Part shown: in pieces, positions 30,417 through 40,639 of the stretch
How the letters are laid out: every line of letters begins with the position of its first letter
Numbering within the stretch: position 1 is the stretch's first letter
From: a virus
IMG/VR virus record: IMGVR_UViG_3300017963_000105
Location: 1 to 44,374 of that record
Length of the DNA: 44,374 nucleotides
Strand: one strand, 5' to 3'
The notes under the pieces: model-generated
What the model was told of the DNA's origin: nothing
The model's input: only the letters and a program-made list of their open reading frames with translations
The model's database searches: none
Translations under genes and position numbers: made by a program

Positions 30417-30445
30417 ATTATAACACATTATAACACACGTGTCAA
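30417..30445 (-). promoter_or_regulatory. Late promoter before scaffold and capsid genes
   Basis: Minus strand: TTGACA (30440-30445), 17 bp, TATAAT (30417-30422). A second TATAAT lies 10 bp further upstream (30427-30432), each preceded by TGTGT, so two extended -10 boxes are in tandem. With the first pairing, transcription would start inside the AGGAGG of the scaffold gene; the second -10 would leave a normal leader. It provides extra transcription of scaffold and capsid genes. Confidence 0.8.
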
Positions 30446-30456
30446 TAGAATATGTC

Positions 30457-30552
30457 CTAACGTTTCACGTGTCTTGTGTTCTTAAGCCTACGTTCTAGTG
30501 ACTTATTTCTCTTTGCCGTCTGTCTTTCTTTACGGCTACGCTTCTTAGTCAT
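30457..30552 (-). CDS. Tiny highly basic peptide
   Basis: 31 residues (MTKKRSRKERQTAKRNKSLE then RRLKNTRHVKR), starting in the stop of the giant gene (ATGA) with AGGGG upstream. More than half of its residues are Lys or Arg. Likely nucleic-acid-binding or packaged with DNA; no family. It precedes the late promoter. Confidence 0.5.
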   Translation of the reverse strand: MTKKRSRKERQTAKRNKSLERRLKNTRHVKR

Positions 30553-33500
30553 CCTATCCCCTGGTAGGTACTTAGTAATCTTAAGTACATGGTTTCAGCT
30601 TCCTTGCTCCTGTTACTATCCACAATACCCCAGAACCTTAACCATGCGTCTAGCTCAGGGTCGTTAACACGCATGTTCTGGTGTATGTTCTTTAACTTGG
30701 TAGTAAAGTTGCTTATCAGCTTCAACCCTTCAGAATCAGTAACGTTTCTAATTTCTTCTCTTCTAGCGGAATTAGCCAGAGAGTATTCCTGTATGAGCTT
30801 ACGCTCCTCAACCGAATACGTATCTAAGAGGGCTACCCGTGTATTGTAATAGGGTCGTATATATTCTTTACTTATCCTCCAGCGAAGTCGCTTGGTATCA
30901 GTCCACTCGTATTGTAGGTTCTCTAAGAAACTTCTCTGGTTCTCTTCACTAAGTGCATTCATAATAGCATCAACACGAGCAAAGTAAGTTTCCCAATCAA
31001 TGCGCCATGTATCTAGCTCATAATCAAATGCCATCTCAGGCTTTATCTCTCTGTACTCCCAAAGGAGTTCTTGTGCTGGGTGCCATATGGGTACAGGTTC
31101 ATCTCTCTCTAAGTAGCGAGACACTCTCTCCTCACGTGTCTTAGGCACATCAGCAAACATATCGGTATCAGCTAAGGCGTTAACACGTTCAATCGTAGCC
31201 TCTACCAACTCCTCTAACATGGCATCGTATTGGGCTCCTGTGATACGACCAGCCCTAAACTCCTCTTCTAAGAACTCCTCACTTACTATGTCCTGCTTAC
31301 CAGAGTAGTCTGGAAATCCTTCTGTACGAGCCTGTTCATATATCTTACTCACTTCGTATTGATACATGATGATTCGTTCTTCCTCTTTGCGCTGCTCTGA
31401 GGGAAGTAGAGGTGCAACGAAGTTCTTATTCCACCGCTCAACTTCTTCAGCTTCAAACAGTATCTTCTGTTCCAAGGGGGATAGGGGGAACCTATCTGAA
31501 GTACGAACCCCTGTGATATCAGATAGCCTACTCTCTCGTTTCCATTGCTCTACGGGGATACCAGTGAGCTTCTCTTTAACTTCAAGAGCCATCTCATAAG
31601 CTTTATCTCTATCCTCTGGACGGAACCTAAACAGTCCCATCTGCACAAAGGGGATTTGGAGTAAAGACACTTTTCTCATGGCTTGGTCTACGAGCTTCTG
31701 TTCATCATCTGTTAGCTCTATACCCATTGACTTCTTAGCCATCACATAGTTACCATCTACCCCAAGGTCAGTGAGCTCTTGCTCTATCATGTACTCACGG
31801 AACCTATCAGACATCACTCGGTCACGTAGCCATCGAGAGGTCTCACTGGAAGGGTCTATACTCTGGTAGAAACTGAACAACGTGGTGAAAGCAGGTGGTA
31901 ATACCTCATACATCTGAGGGGCACCTACCTTAGAGCCAAAGAAAGCTAGGGGTGCAGCTATATGTACACCTGGGTAGAATCCACCCCGTGAAAACGCATC
32001 CATCACACCAGCGAATGTTCCCCACACAGGAGCATCATAGTATTCAGGATAGTCACGGATGAACATACGTCTGAATCCACCCATGAATACTGTACCACGG
32101 AAAGGATTTATGTCTATTGGCATCCCAGGTATATTAACGTACCCACCTTCTGTGTAGTCCATGAAGCGACCCATAGAGAGTGGAACACCTGGGGTGCGTA
32201 TACCAGTACGCCACAGGTACGGGTATCTACGGGATTCGTATATCCAGAATGGATAGATACCTTTCATAAAGGAATCCATCATATTCTGAGAGGTGTAGTC
32301 TGTGAAGGTAAGGTGGTATTCCTTGGTAGCAGCCTCAGCAGCAGCATCACGTTTAGCTGTCCACTCTGGGGTGGCCTCAAACCTTATCTCTGTACCTTCT
32401 CTTGGCTCCACCCATACCTCTCTCTTAGTGCGACCTGATTTCGGTAGCCAACCTTCATCTATAGCTCTCCGCTGCCAAGCTTCAAACAAACCTTCTGCAT
32501 CATCCATAAGGCTTGGGTTGACTTCTGCCAGTTCCCTTAACCTATCTGGCATGTTGGGGTAACGGTCAAATTGAGTGGATACTGTTTCATCCCCAGCAAG
32601 AACGAAGTCACTTCTCATTTCCATAGAAGGTTCAAAAGATACAGACTCAGTTTCAAGGTACTCTCTAATCCTGCTCTGTATCTTTTGCTCATATGTTAAG
32701 TCTTCCTCAACGATTCGAGGTTTCTTTAACAGATTTGTTTTGGACGGGTCTGTAATAAATTCTATTTCAACAGAAGCAAACTGCTCGTCGGGTTTTGGTG
32801 GTTTAAACTCACCCCCAAGTCTCTCCTTCACACGTATAATACCACGCCTCTCTAACTTCTCAATAAGCTGTCCTGAGAAGTTGTTCACATCCGCAACAAT
32901 CTTGTATCCTTCTGGGGTGTAGTCACGAATAATACTAAGAGCATCTCTTATAGCGGTTACTCTACTGTTTGGGTTTAACCCTAACCAACCCACGTCCATA
33001 ATCTTATAGTCGTGGAAAACGTGTAAGGAGATTTCACCTAGAGACCTCCCTGTATCATCTTTCAGGAAGAAGTGGTGGTTATCAACCTCACCCCAAACTT
33101 CTTTTATGTGTTCAGTAGTTACAGTGGTATCACCCACATCAGAGAATCTAACGTCATAGTGCTCACTCTGCTGAGCAAGCTCCATGTACTTCTTATGTTC
33201 CCTTTTGAATTCCTTACGGTTCATCTGCCAAGGGCGTTTGAACCTAAGCTCTTTCGTGTAGAATCCAGGTTGGGTTACAGGTACTTCATTCCTGAACATG
33301 GGCAGCTTCTTCATGTTATCGCTTACATCTGAGATATGCTTCTGAACACGGAAGTATTCATCTGGGTCTATTGCCTTTGTATTGTACAAACGTTCGTACT
33401 GGTTGGCAAAGTGGCGAAGCTCTTCAACAGCAGGAGTAAAGCGAGAAGCTACCTGTGGGTCTACCTGCATACCTCTCAAGATATCATCGTATACCTCACC

Positions 33501-36500
33501 AATGCGTTCCCATGAGAAACCTATCTCTGCTGGCATCTTACCCTGTTGTTTGGCTGCTTTCAAGGCTCTTTCGTATACGGTAGCCTGAAATTGGGGTTTA
33601 CCCATCATGGTGCGGGTTTCTGCAAATATAAGGTTATCCCGTATGGATTCCCCAGTGGCACCAAACAACTTTGCTATGTCATTCACTAACAATCGTTTAG
33701 TCTGAGATTGAACGTTAGGCACCACATCTTGAGCAAGGTTCAGAGCGTGCTCTGTTCGTGGTATTTGGGCTATTTGCCTCCAGTAATCATCCCAGATACG
33801 TTCACTAGCTTTGAGTGCTGCTCTCCATCCTTCCAATGTACGTGAACCTGGAGCTCTATGGGTGGATGTGTAAGCATCTATTGTAGCAAATACCCGTTCT
33901 CTCACGGTTCTCAGGTTGACAATGTATTCTTCCCAGTTGTTCATAAGGGCACGTGCTGAATCTCTCTTAGTCTTATCTGGGATTAACCTTAGACCTTGTT
34001 CTAATCTCTGTTTCATAGTGCGTGCTTGTGTCACAGCATCATCTATATACCCTAAAATTTCATCACGAGCCCCTGCATGTAACTTCTCCACTTTAGATAC
34101 TTTAACTATACGATGGCCTTTGCGGGTAACTGCTGACCAGTATTCAGTACAGGAGCGAGGTAAGATATCGTTTAATAGGGTGTCTACGTTACCAATCATC
34201 ACCATGAGTTCATCTGCTGACTGTGGCACGAAATCGTCTAATTGGGCGGTGGCCGACCTCATTAACTCCTTGTACATGTCTATCTTCATAATATAGTTGG
34301 TGTAATAGGCATCTACGGCTTCATCTACGAACTCTCTCACGTTACCACTGTTGACGTTACCAGCCCGTACCTCCTGTAATATGAAGTCTTTAATGTCTTG
34401 GTCTACAGCCCTAACTTGGTTAAGAAGCTCTTGGGTATCTTGGGTTAGCTTCTTACGTTCTAAGATACTTCTTTCCCAGTGGAGGTCATCAACATAGTTT
34501 GAACCAAGGGGTATACGGTTCTCTAATGACCTGTTAATACCATCTATATCTTTACGGGATAGAGTTTTGAAATCAGCATACTTTAGTGGCTGAGGTATAA
34601 CCTCTGCTATCATATTCATATCATCTGGGAACATTTCCCACATCTTACGCTTGTGCATTTGGATGTAGGTGTAAGCACGGTGCTGTTCACCCAAGCGGTT
34701 AAACCACTGGTTCCAGTCATACATGGATACTCTCTTACCACCTAAGAATGGTATCTCGTACTCACCTATCTTTCGTGGCACTGTGAGGGTTTTACCACCG
34801 AATGGTGCTGGGAGCCAACTTGGTAGATTAGCTGTGGTCATGAGAGGTAGTATGCCTTCACCACGAGCAGCAATACTTAACTCACCACGAGCGGGTAGCT
34901 CAAAGACTATGCTCTCAGCGAACTCATGGGGGGCATTCATTAGCTCTCTAGTGATAAGCTCTGCTTCCTCTACAATTTCTCTGCCAGCAGCAGCCTTACC
35001 CCATAAACCATATCCTGAGAAAGCGCTACGGAATAAAGACTCAAACATATTGAAGGTACCGTAGTTTGCTGTGAGTAACATCTGGCGAGCTACAGGGAGC
35101 ACGAGCCACTTCTCAATAGAGTTCCTCCAGAGTACGGTTACGGCTGAGTCTATAGAGTTTTGCATAGCAGCCATCATACCGTAACGAGAGCGGTGGGCTG
35201 CCACCTTAGAGCTCATGTTACTCACGTATGTTTCCCTCATGGTCTTGAGAAAATTTAACATTCCACTCTTGGTAGAATCAAATTCAAGGAGCTTCTCAAA
35301 TAGTGCGTATTCCCTATCTTGTACACCACGTAGGAATCTTCTTACCTGTTGCATGTTGCGCTCACTAAAATCTCCTAGGATTTGCAACATTGGCAAAACG
35401 GCATCATCTGGGGTAATAGATTTACCTACAATACCATCTATGAGTTCGTTAACCTCATGAGTTTTAGTCATGACGAACTCTTCCATCTCACGGGTGGTGT
35501 AATCTACCAATGGGTTCATATTAGATAAGAGTTCTTCTACCTCTTCCCTTGGAATGTATCTATGGATAGCATCATGTACATCCGCACCGAATTGATGCAG
35601 GTAGGTATGGCCACCCATCTGAGGCTTGTTTTGAAACGCAGAGTAGGCAGCAGTCATCGTCTCTTTTAACTGGTTTGGAGTAATACGAGCTAAATCCTGT
35701 AGGTTAGAGAACTTAGTGGTTGCTCTTAACATATTAACGGTTGCCTGTGAGGTGCGTTCCATTGCTCTCTGGAAGGTAGTTTTACCTACAGATTCCCAAC
35801 CTTTACGTAATGCTAAGAAGGGGATATCCATTGTTTCTATGAAGCCCTTCTCAGCAGCACCAACAGTTCTATGAAGCCACCCAATAGGTTTGGTTATCTT
35901 AGTGTATATATTAAATCCAAACCATGTTAGCGGGTCTCCTACTATCTCCAAGCCCAGTTTAGTTACCCAGTTTTGCTCCCAGTCATCAAAAGCATGGCCA
36001 GCAGCCATCCACCAGTTTAACCCCTCAGACATGTGTTCCCCTTGGAGTCGTTTTAGTTCTCCACTCCATGTGGTTTCACCGAATGGGCTCTTACCAGTTA
36101 ATGCTGCTACACCCCTATGAGGGTCTAAAACATTGGCTGCTATGAACGCAAAGGGTCTACCCCAGTACTCAAAATAGTTATCAAGTAATTCAACCATAGC
36201 AAGAGCAGGTTGTTTCCACGCTAACTTGAGTTGCTCCATAATAGACAGATTCAATACTTCGGGAGTTTTAAGTCCTAATCTGTAGGCTTCATAATTCTCC
36301 CGTATGTCTCGCCATTGTTCATCTAGAGTAGCCCAGTGACCACGAGCAGTTTGTATGTATTCGTCAAGATACTGGGTGTCTAAACCAGCCGTATCAAATA
36401 ACTCACGTAGTCCATCAGCACCTAAAGCCTGTAAACTACCAGTAAGCTCCAACTGTGGATAAGTAGATAAAGCTTTGAGTATCTCAGACGTTGTGGAGTC

Positions 36501-37094
36501 TTCTACGGACATTGGGTGTGCTGTTGGTCTCTCTTGGAGTAATTTAACAGCTTCGTCTAGTTGCCCAGCTTTCTTTCCAGCCACAGGAGCAAAGTTATTC
36601 CATATAGTTTGGGCAAACGTTCTAGAGGAGTCATCTAAACCCCAATACTGCATGAGTTCATCTACGTTCTCAAATATCCCAAGTTCCATGTACTGGGAGG
36701 CGTATGTTAAAGCTAAGTGACGAGCTAACGCCTGTTGTTCAGAGGCCACCGCTACATCTATTTGGGCAGCTAAGTCCTCTATTTCCTGTCGTTTCTGCTT
36801 ACGTGCTGGGTCACCCCAGTCTTTACCAAAAACGTAGGCAAATGGGTCTACATCTACACGAATTCGAAATTGAGATTGAGCAGTTCTGTACTTGTCCTCA
36901 ATAAGTTTACGGGTCTTAGTGGATTCCTGCAACTCACGATGGGTTATAGTCTTATCAATCTCAAACCCCTCGTAAGGGGAATAGGTCGTACCTGCACCCA
37001 TCAGTTCGATAGGGTGCATAAGCTTACGCCCAGCTTCTAACTCTGTTTTTACCTGTGCTCGTTCTTCAGGTGTACCTATATTAACCCCGTTCAT
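30549..37094 (-). CDS. Giant 2181-residue virion protein (internal/ejection candidate)
   Basis: The start is the ATG after TTGGAGGTGGTA; four further in-frame codons upstream carry the site itself. Encoded between portal and scaffold, where short-tailed phages often keep large internal or ejection proteins. Mostly helical, charged and Arg/Glu-rich. Around residues 1325-1430 a distinct strand-rich segment (NHHFFLKDDTGRSLGEISLH, DYKIMDVGWLGLNP, GYKIVADVNNFSGQ, LERRGII) resembles an acetyltransferase (GNAT-like) fold. The part near 1600-1730 is Gly/Pro and aromatic-rich (GGFRRMFIRDYPEYYDAP). It takes up 15 percent of the genome. Role: probably packaged in the head and delivered to the host; enzymatic activity unproven. 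Confidence 0.65.
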   Translation of the reverse strand: MNGVNIGTPEERAQVKTELEAGRKLMHPIELMGAGTTYSPYEGFEIDKTITHRELQESTKTRKLIEDKYRTAQSQFRIRVDVDPFAYVFGKDWGDPARKQKRQEIEDLAAQIDVAVASEQQALARHLALTYASQYMELGIFENVDELMQYWGLDDSSRTFAQTIWNNFAPVAGKKAGQLDEAVKLLQERPTAHPMSVEDSTTSEILKALSTYPQLELTGSLQALGADGLRELFDTAGLDTQYLDEYIQTARGHWATLDEQWRDIRENYEAYRLGLKTPEVLNLSIMEQLKLAWKQPALAMVELLDNYFEYWGRPFAFIAANVLDPHRGVAALTGKSPFGETTWSGELKRLQGEHMSEGLNWWMAAGHAFDDWEQNWVTKLGLEIVGDPLTWFGFNIYTKITKPIGWLHRTVGAAEKGFIETMDIPFLALRKGWESVGKTTFQRAMERTSQATVNMLRATTKFSNLQDLARITPNQLKETMTAAYSAFQNKPQMGGHTYLHQFGADVHDAIHRYIPREEVEELLSNMNPLVDYTTREMEEFVMTKTHEVNELIDGIVGKSITPDDAVLPMLQILGDFSERNMQQVRRFLRGVQDREYALFEKLLEFDSTKSGMLNFLKTMRETYVSNMSSKVAAHRSRYGMMAAMQNSIDSAVTVLWRNSIEKWLVLPVARQMLLTANYGTFNMFESLFRSAFSGYGLWGKAAAGREIVEEAELITRELMNAPHEFAESIVFELPARGELSIAARGEGILPLMTTANLPSWLPAPFGGKTLTVPRKIGEYEIPFLGGKRVSMYDWNQWFNRLGEQHRAYTYIQMHKRKMWEMFPDDMNMIAEVIPQPLKYADFKTLSRKDIDGINRSLENRIPLGSNYVDDLHWERSILERKKLTQDTQELLNQVRAVDQDIKDFILQEVRAGNVNSGNVREFVDEAVDAYYTNYIMKIDMYKELMRSATAQLDDFVPQSADELMVMIGNVDTLLNDILPRSCTEYWSAVTRKGHRIVKVSKVEKLHAGARDEILGYIDDAVTQARTMKQRLEQGLRLIPDKTKRDSARALMNNWEEYIVNLRTVRERVFATIDAYTSTHRAPGSRTLEGWRAALKASERIWDDYWRQIAQIPRTEHALNLAQDVVPNVQSQTKRLLVNDIAKLFGATGESIRDNLIFAETRTMMGKPQFQATVYERALKAAKQQGKMPAEIGFSWERIGEVYDDILRGMQVDPQVASRFTPAVEELRHFANQYERLYNTKAIDPDEYFRVQKHISDVSDNMKKLPMFRNEVPVTQPGFYTKELRFKRPWQMNRKEFKREHKKYMELAQQSEHYDVRFSDVGDTTVTTEHIKEVWGEVDNHHFFLKDDTGRSLGEISLHVFHDYKIMDVGWLGLNPNSRVTAIRDALSIIRDYTPEGYKIVADVNNFSGQLIEKLERRGIIRVKERLGGEFKPPKPDEQFASVEIEFITDPSKTNLLKKPRIVEEDLTYEQKIQSRIREYLETESVSFEPSMEMRSDFVLAGDETVSTQFDRYPNMPDRLRELAEVNPSLMDDAEGLFEAWQRRAIDEGWLPKSGRTKREVWVEPREGTEIRFEATPEWTAKRDAAAEAATKEYHLTFTDYTSQNMMDSFMKGIYPFWIYESRRYPYLWRTGIRTPGVPLSMGRFMDYTEGGYVNIPGMPIDINPFRGTVFMGGFRRMFIRDYPEYYDAPVWGTFAGVMDAFSRGGFYPGVHIAAPLAFFGSKVGAPQMYEVLPPAFTTLFSFYQSIDPSSETSRWLRDRVMSDRFREYMIEQELTDLGVDGNYVMAKKSMGIELTDDEQKLVDQAMRKVSLLQIPFVQMGLFRFRPEDRDKAYEMALEVKEKLTGIPVEQWKRESRLSDITGVRTSDRFPLSPLEQKILFEAEEVERWNKNFVAPLLPSEQRKEEERIIMYQYEVSKIYEQARTEGFPDYSGKQDIVSEEFLEEEFRAGRITGAQYDAMLEELVEATIERVNALADTDMFADVPKTREERVSRYLERDEPVPIWHPAQELLWEYREIKPEMAFDYELDTWRIDWETYFARVDAIMNALSEENQRSFLENLQYEWTDTKRLRWRISKEYIRPYYNTRVALLDTYSVEERKLIQEYSLANSARREEIRNVTDSEGLKLISNFTTKLKNIHQNMRVNDPELDAWLRFWGIVDSNRSKEAETMYLRLLSTYQGIG

Positions 37095-38730
37095 TACCAC
37101 CTCCAAGTGAAGGCATCATCGTAGGGTTTGGTCTTGTGCCTCTCTGTTTCTCTTCTTCGGTTACTGCTATGGCCTCTAACTGAGACAAAACAGCATCAGC
37201 AGCGATATCGTATAATTTAGCTGTCTCTTCATCGTTGCGTCTACGGGCTTCCTGTGCAGCAATACGATAGGCTCGTACTTGGTTAACGGATAGTCCAATG
37301 GCGTTGTTAAGAGCCTTAGCACTACGTACACGTCCTTGTTCTGCTAACGTGTTTTTCACCTCTGGGAAGAATAACTCCATTGTGGTCTCTGGGGATATCT
37401 CTACCGAAGGTGATATCATCTTAGCTGATGTGATGCGGTTGATTAGGTCACCTGGGATTGATATGGGGTAATCCACTACCATCTCTATATCATCAGGAAT
37501 ATTCTTAGGTAGAGTAACGCCCCTTGGTTTAATTCCCTTAGCTCTCATTTGATTCAACCACATGTTGTCTATCTCTGTTAAAACATTCATCACGGATTCA
37601 TGGTATGGTCTTAGAACCTGTTGGGCAGCCTGAGCCATCTGGGACAGGGTGTATGCAGCCACTTGGAATTGGATGTTACCAAACATCAGTGGCGAAAATG
37701 AGGCTTTCTGCTTATCTTGCTCATATGAGAAGATACGTTGTATCAACTCTGGGGGAATTGGAGGTGGCTGTAGGGCAGTGACCGAATCCCCAGGCTGCCC
37801 TCTAAAAATAGCACCAGAGTAAAAGTGCTCTGGTTTTAATATGGTAGTCCCTTGAGAGAGTTCTAACCACTTAGGTTCCGTTGATTCTTTTACGGCTTGC
37901 TGAAGGAAAGATGCCAACCTGTCAGAGTTTTTGTAGACATCTTCGTTAACGGCTACTAGAGCTTCCCCATAGTGTTCTTGCCATTTAGAGTCAACTTCAC
38001 CTAAGTCAGGTAAACCTCCTACGGCACCACATACCACAGGGATACGGTCAAACCTAGTGTCTTTGTATGGTTTTACTACAAACTTACCGTCTAAAACTAT
38101 GGTATGGGACACGTCACCGTCTTCATCAATAAACCAGTAATCGAATAACTTAACCTTCCCCACTTGCGGTAGATTAACGTTCCACTCTTGCACCTTGGCT
38201 TTCTTACGGGCTGCTGCTACAGACATTTCGTATATGTGGGCTACTTCAACAAGACCTATTTCTGGGTCTGGGGAATAGCTTTGGAATGTTTCGGCAGGGT
38301 GCCATATATCAGCATAGAAACCGCTGTTATCAGCGGTAACTTGAACGTTATACCAACCGAAGGCTAAGATTAAGCCAACTAAGTAACCAACCCAAGATTG
38401 TTTACCACTTCGTCTATAAGACTTTTCAAGTCGTTGCCAAGCTTCTTTCTCTATCTGTGCCTCCAGCTTAGAAGTAGCGTCAATCTCATTGGGTGTAAGT
38501 CCTTCTATCGGGAACTTATGCGGAATGATTGAAGGTGTTAATAAATGCTTGGCTAAGTTATAAAAGGTACGTGGGTCATTCGATACGTAGGTTTCTTTGT
38601 TCTTCTCTTCTAATTGGTCTACTAACCTTAGAACTTCGTACCATTCCTTAAACTTGCGGTTGCGGACATTCCATGACTTCTTTAGCTCTTGGCACTTAGA
38701 CATCACTTCTGAAGGTGTGAATTGTGCCAT
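37081..38730 (-). CDS. Portal protein
   Basis: 549 residues, GGGAGGAAGAAAT upstream, ATG sharing a base with the terminase stop (TAATG). Helical N-terminal part, then strand-rich wing region (GWYNVQVTADNSGFYADIW), a long stem-helix region (AAYTLSQMAQAAQQVLRPYH) and a Gln/Glu-rich C-terminus. Location directly after the large terminase and general layout fit the portal ring through which DNA enters. No diagnostic short motif exists, so the call is context plus architecture. Confidence 0.82.
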   Translation of the reverse strand: MAQFTPSEVMSKCQELKKSWNVRNRKFKEWYEVLRLVDQLEEKNKETYVSNDPRTFYNLAKHLLTPSIIPHKFPIEGLTPNEIDATSKLEAQIEKEAWQRLEKSYRRSGKQSWVGYLVGLILAFGWYNVQVTADNSGFYADIWHPAETFQSYSPDPEIGLVEVAHIYEMSVAAARKKAKVQEWNVNLPQVGKVKLFDYWFIDEDGDVSHTIVLDGKFVVKPYKDTRFDRIPVVCGAVGGLPDLGEVDSKWQEHYGEALVAVNEDVYKNSDRLASFLQQAVKESTEPKWLELSQGTTILKPEHFYSGAIFRGQPGDSVTALQPPPIPPELIQRIFSYEQDKQKASFSPLMFGNIQFQVAAYTLSQMAQAAQQVLRPYHESVMNVLTEIDNMWLNQMRAKGIKPRGVTLPKNIPDDIEMVVDYPISIPGDLINRITSAKMISPSVEISPETTMELFFPEVKNTLAEQGRVRSAKALNNAIGLSVNQVRAYRIAAQEARRRNDEETAKLYDIAADAVLSQLEAIAVTEEEKQRGTRPNPTMMPSLGGGNERG

Positions 38731-40340
38731 TATTTCTTCCTCCCGTAATTAAAGATAAGTCCAGTGGTCATAGGTCTGGACTGGCGAGTAATCATAGCAA
38801 TAGCAGCAGAATCATGAAGGTCATCAAAACCAGCAGACCTTACTCGCTCATTGTTATCATATCTCATGTTTCTTATTTCTTTGATAATGCGTTCATCATG
38901 GATTTCCATGTTAGGTAACATCATCATCAGTTCATTTACCATAATAGGTTTCGTTTTGGCTGTAGTTACCCAACCTATATCCAAACTAGGCTTTCCAGTC
39001 TGGAGGTCTCTACGCCTGTAGAGATTGGGGTAGCCTTTAAGGAGTATGGCGAGAGTCTCAATGTTTGCTTCTGTAGATATTGTTCCCCAGTTGTAGAATT
39101 TACCGAGATTACGTGCACAATCATTGGTTCGTTCTGCTCCATAAAGCCCCCAACAGGTGGCGCAATGTATTGCCTTCTCATCACCAGATTCATCGAATTC
39201 AAACCTCCACACAGTGATAGCTGTCATAGATTGTTTACCTACTCCTGGGTCTACAGATATCAGGTATTTTTGTCCTTCTTGGGGTAACTCCCAAATGTCA
39301 ACATTAAACATATGATGTGGAGCAGGGAAAGCGGTTTTGAGTTTTTCTGCGAGGATTTCCCCATCGTATACCATATCTCCAAAGGTAATAAAACAGGTTG
39401 TGTCATCCTCTGGAAACTCTTGAGAAAACAGAACACGGGTTTCCCCCATACGACGCAACTGTTCTACCTCAGCTATCTTATATCTTCTCCATCTTATTTG
39501 TTCTTCAGACGCTTGCCACACACCTTCCATTAGAGCATACTCTTCTGGGGTGATGTCTTCAAGAGGCGACACCCTATCTTTGGATAGTGTAAGAGTATCA
39601 TCAGGTGACAGAACGTATTCGGGATGTTGTAGCCATGTGTAGAAGTGTGGCGTGTAGACGTTCTCGTTTGTAAGCATCTTTTCACAGGCCGTCCTGTACA
39701 TTTCACAGAATTGGTTCTCTTCCCCATTTGGGGTGGATAATATGATGATTCTGCTATCTGGTGTTCTTCCACCTAATACCTCTACAAGTTTATCTGGGTA
39801 AGGCCAAAAAGCGAACTCGTCTGCAATAATGTTATGGTAGGCATCGCCACGAGCCATAACGAAAGAGCGAGCAGAAGCAATGTAAAGAGTGCTAGGTGGT
39901 GCAAACTGACTGCTCTTTGGGTTATTACGCTCCTCATAGTATCTAAAGGTTTTCTTGAATTCTGAATCATGGTATCTTGTGGGTAATCCATCCCATTCGT
40001 ACCCGTCTAATCTGTTGAAGAAGAAGTCTGCCTTTGACAGTAATCGTTTGGTTGTTTCTTCTTCATAAGCTATCAGTACCGAGTTTGTACCTGGAACTAT
40101 GACAGTCTCACATAGTACATCTGCAATAAAATATTCAGAAGCCCCCACTTGACGTGGCTTAACGTAGATGTCAGAGTTTGTACGGGTTGTAGCCATATCC
40201 GCTTGAATTGGGTTAAGCTTAAACGGTACAATGTTCCTCCCTTTGTCTTTTATTGTGAGGAATGTCTCAATAAACTCTCTCTTGTTCCTCTTGAGGGACT
40301 CTTTTAGATTCCCTGTACTTTTGTCTGAGTCTGTTAACAT
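38730..40340 (-). CDS. terL: Terminase large subunit (packaging ATPase and nuclease)
   Basis: 536 residues. Walker A is KPRQVGASE (61-69), Walker B IIADEFAFW (171-179) with D174-E175, and LSTPNG (201-206) is the coupling motif III. The RNase H-like nuclease follows: SVDPGVGK (D364), STEANIET (E424) and DDLHDSAA (D506-D510). The full motor and nuclease set is present. It cuts and pumps DNA through the portal encoded next. The start overlaps the upstream HTH gene by 73 bases; a later start is possible because the ribosome site is weak. Confidence 0.95.
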   Translation of the reverse strand: MLTDSDKSTGNLKESLKRNKREFIETFLTIKDKGRNIVPFKLNPIQADMATTRTNSDIYVKPRQVGASEYFIADVLCETVIVPGTNSVLIAYEEETTKRLLSKADFFFNRLDGYEWDGLPTRYHDSEFKKTFRYYEERNNPKSSQFAPPSTLYIASARSFVMARGDAYHNIIADEFAFWPYPDKLVEVLGGRTPDSRIIILSTPNGEENQFCEMYRTACEKMLTNENVYTPHFYTWLQHPEYVLSPDDTLTLSKDRVSPLEDITPEEYALMEGVWQASEEQIRWRRYKIAEVEQLRRMGETRVLFSQEFPEDDTTCFITFGDMVYDGEILAEKLKTAFPAPHHMFNVDIWELPQEGQKYLISVDPGVGKQSMTAITVWRFEFDESGDEKAIHCATCWGLYGAERTNDCARNLGKFYNWGTISTEANIETLAILLKGYPNLYRRRDLQTGKPSLDIGWVTTAKTKPIMVNELMMMLPNMEIHDERIIKEIRNMRYDNNERVRSAGFDDLHDSAAIAMITRQSRPMTTGLIFNYGRKK

Positions 40341-40521
40341 GACGAACTGAAATACCTAAGTAATCGGCTGCTTCTCTGGAGCTTATACTTAGCGTTTCTT
40401 CAATATCCTTCTCTCTACCTTCAAATATACAAGTGCTGAAAGGACAAGAGAGACAGCTATGATAAAGATAGCATCCTTTATCTTTGTCTCTCTGCATATT
40501 CCATCTATTTTCATACGACAT
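40267..40521 (-). CDS. Small helix-turn-helix protein with cysteine cluster
   Basis: 84 residues. CYLYHSCLSCPFSTC is a tight four-cysteine cluster near residues 17-31, and SREAADYLGISVRHVNRLRQ (48-67) is a clear helix-turn-helix. It may bind DNA near packaging or act as a late regulator; a small-terminase role is possible, but the gene at 40888 is a better candidate. It overlaps terL by 73 bases, which supports coupling. Confidence 0.6.
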   Translation of the reverse strand: MSYENRWNMQRDKDKGCYLYHSCLSCPFSTCIFEGREKDIEETLSISSREAADYLGISVRHVNRLRQKYRESKRVPQEEQERVY

Positions 40522-40639
40522 ATTTTCGCAACTGCCTAAGGTATCTACTCAGGCCACGAGGCATCAACGCTCTTGCAATATGCGCTTTCTGTACGTTACG
40601 TCTGCTGGCTGCTCTCTGTCTTGGTGACCTTGGCTTCAA
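40511..40639 (-). CDS. Possible 42-residue basic peptide (TTG start)
   Basis: Frame MKPRSPRQRAASRRNVQKAH then IARALMPRGLSRYLRQLRKYVV, starting at TTG overlapping the upstream stop (TTGA) after GGGGGTATT, and ending within the next gene's start. Arg-rich and helical. No clear homologue type. Could be a real coupled gene or chance. Confidence 0.35.
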   Translation of the reverse strand: MKPRSPRQRAASRRNVQKAHIARALMPRGLSRYLRQLRKYVV

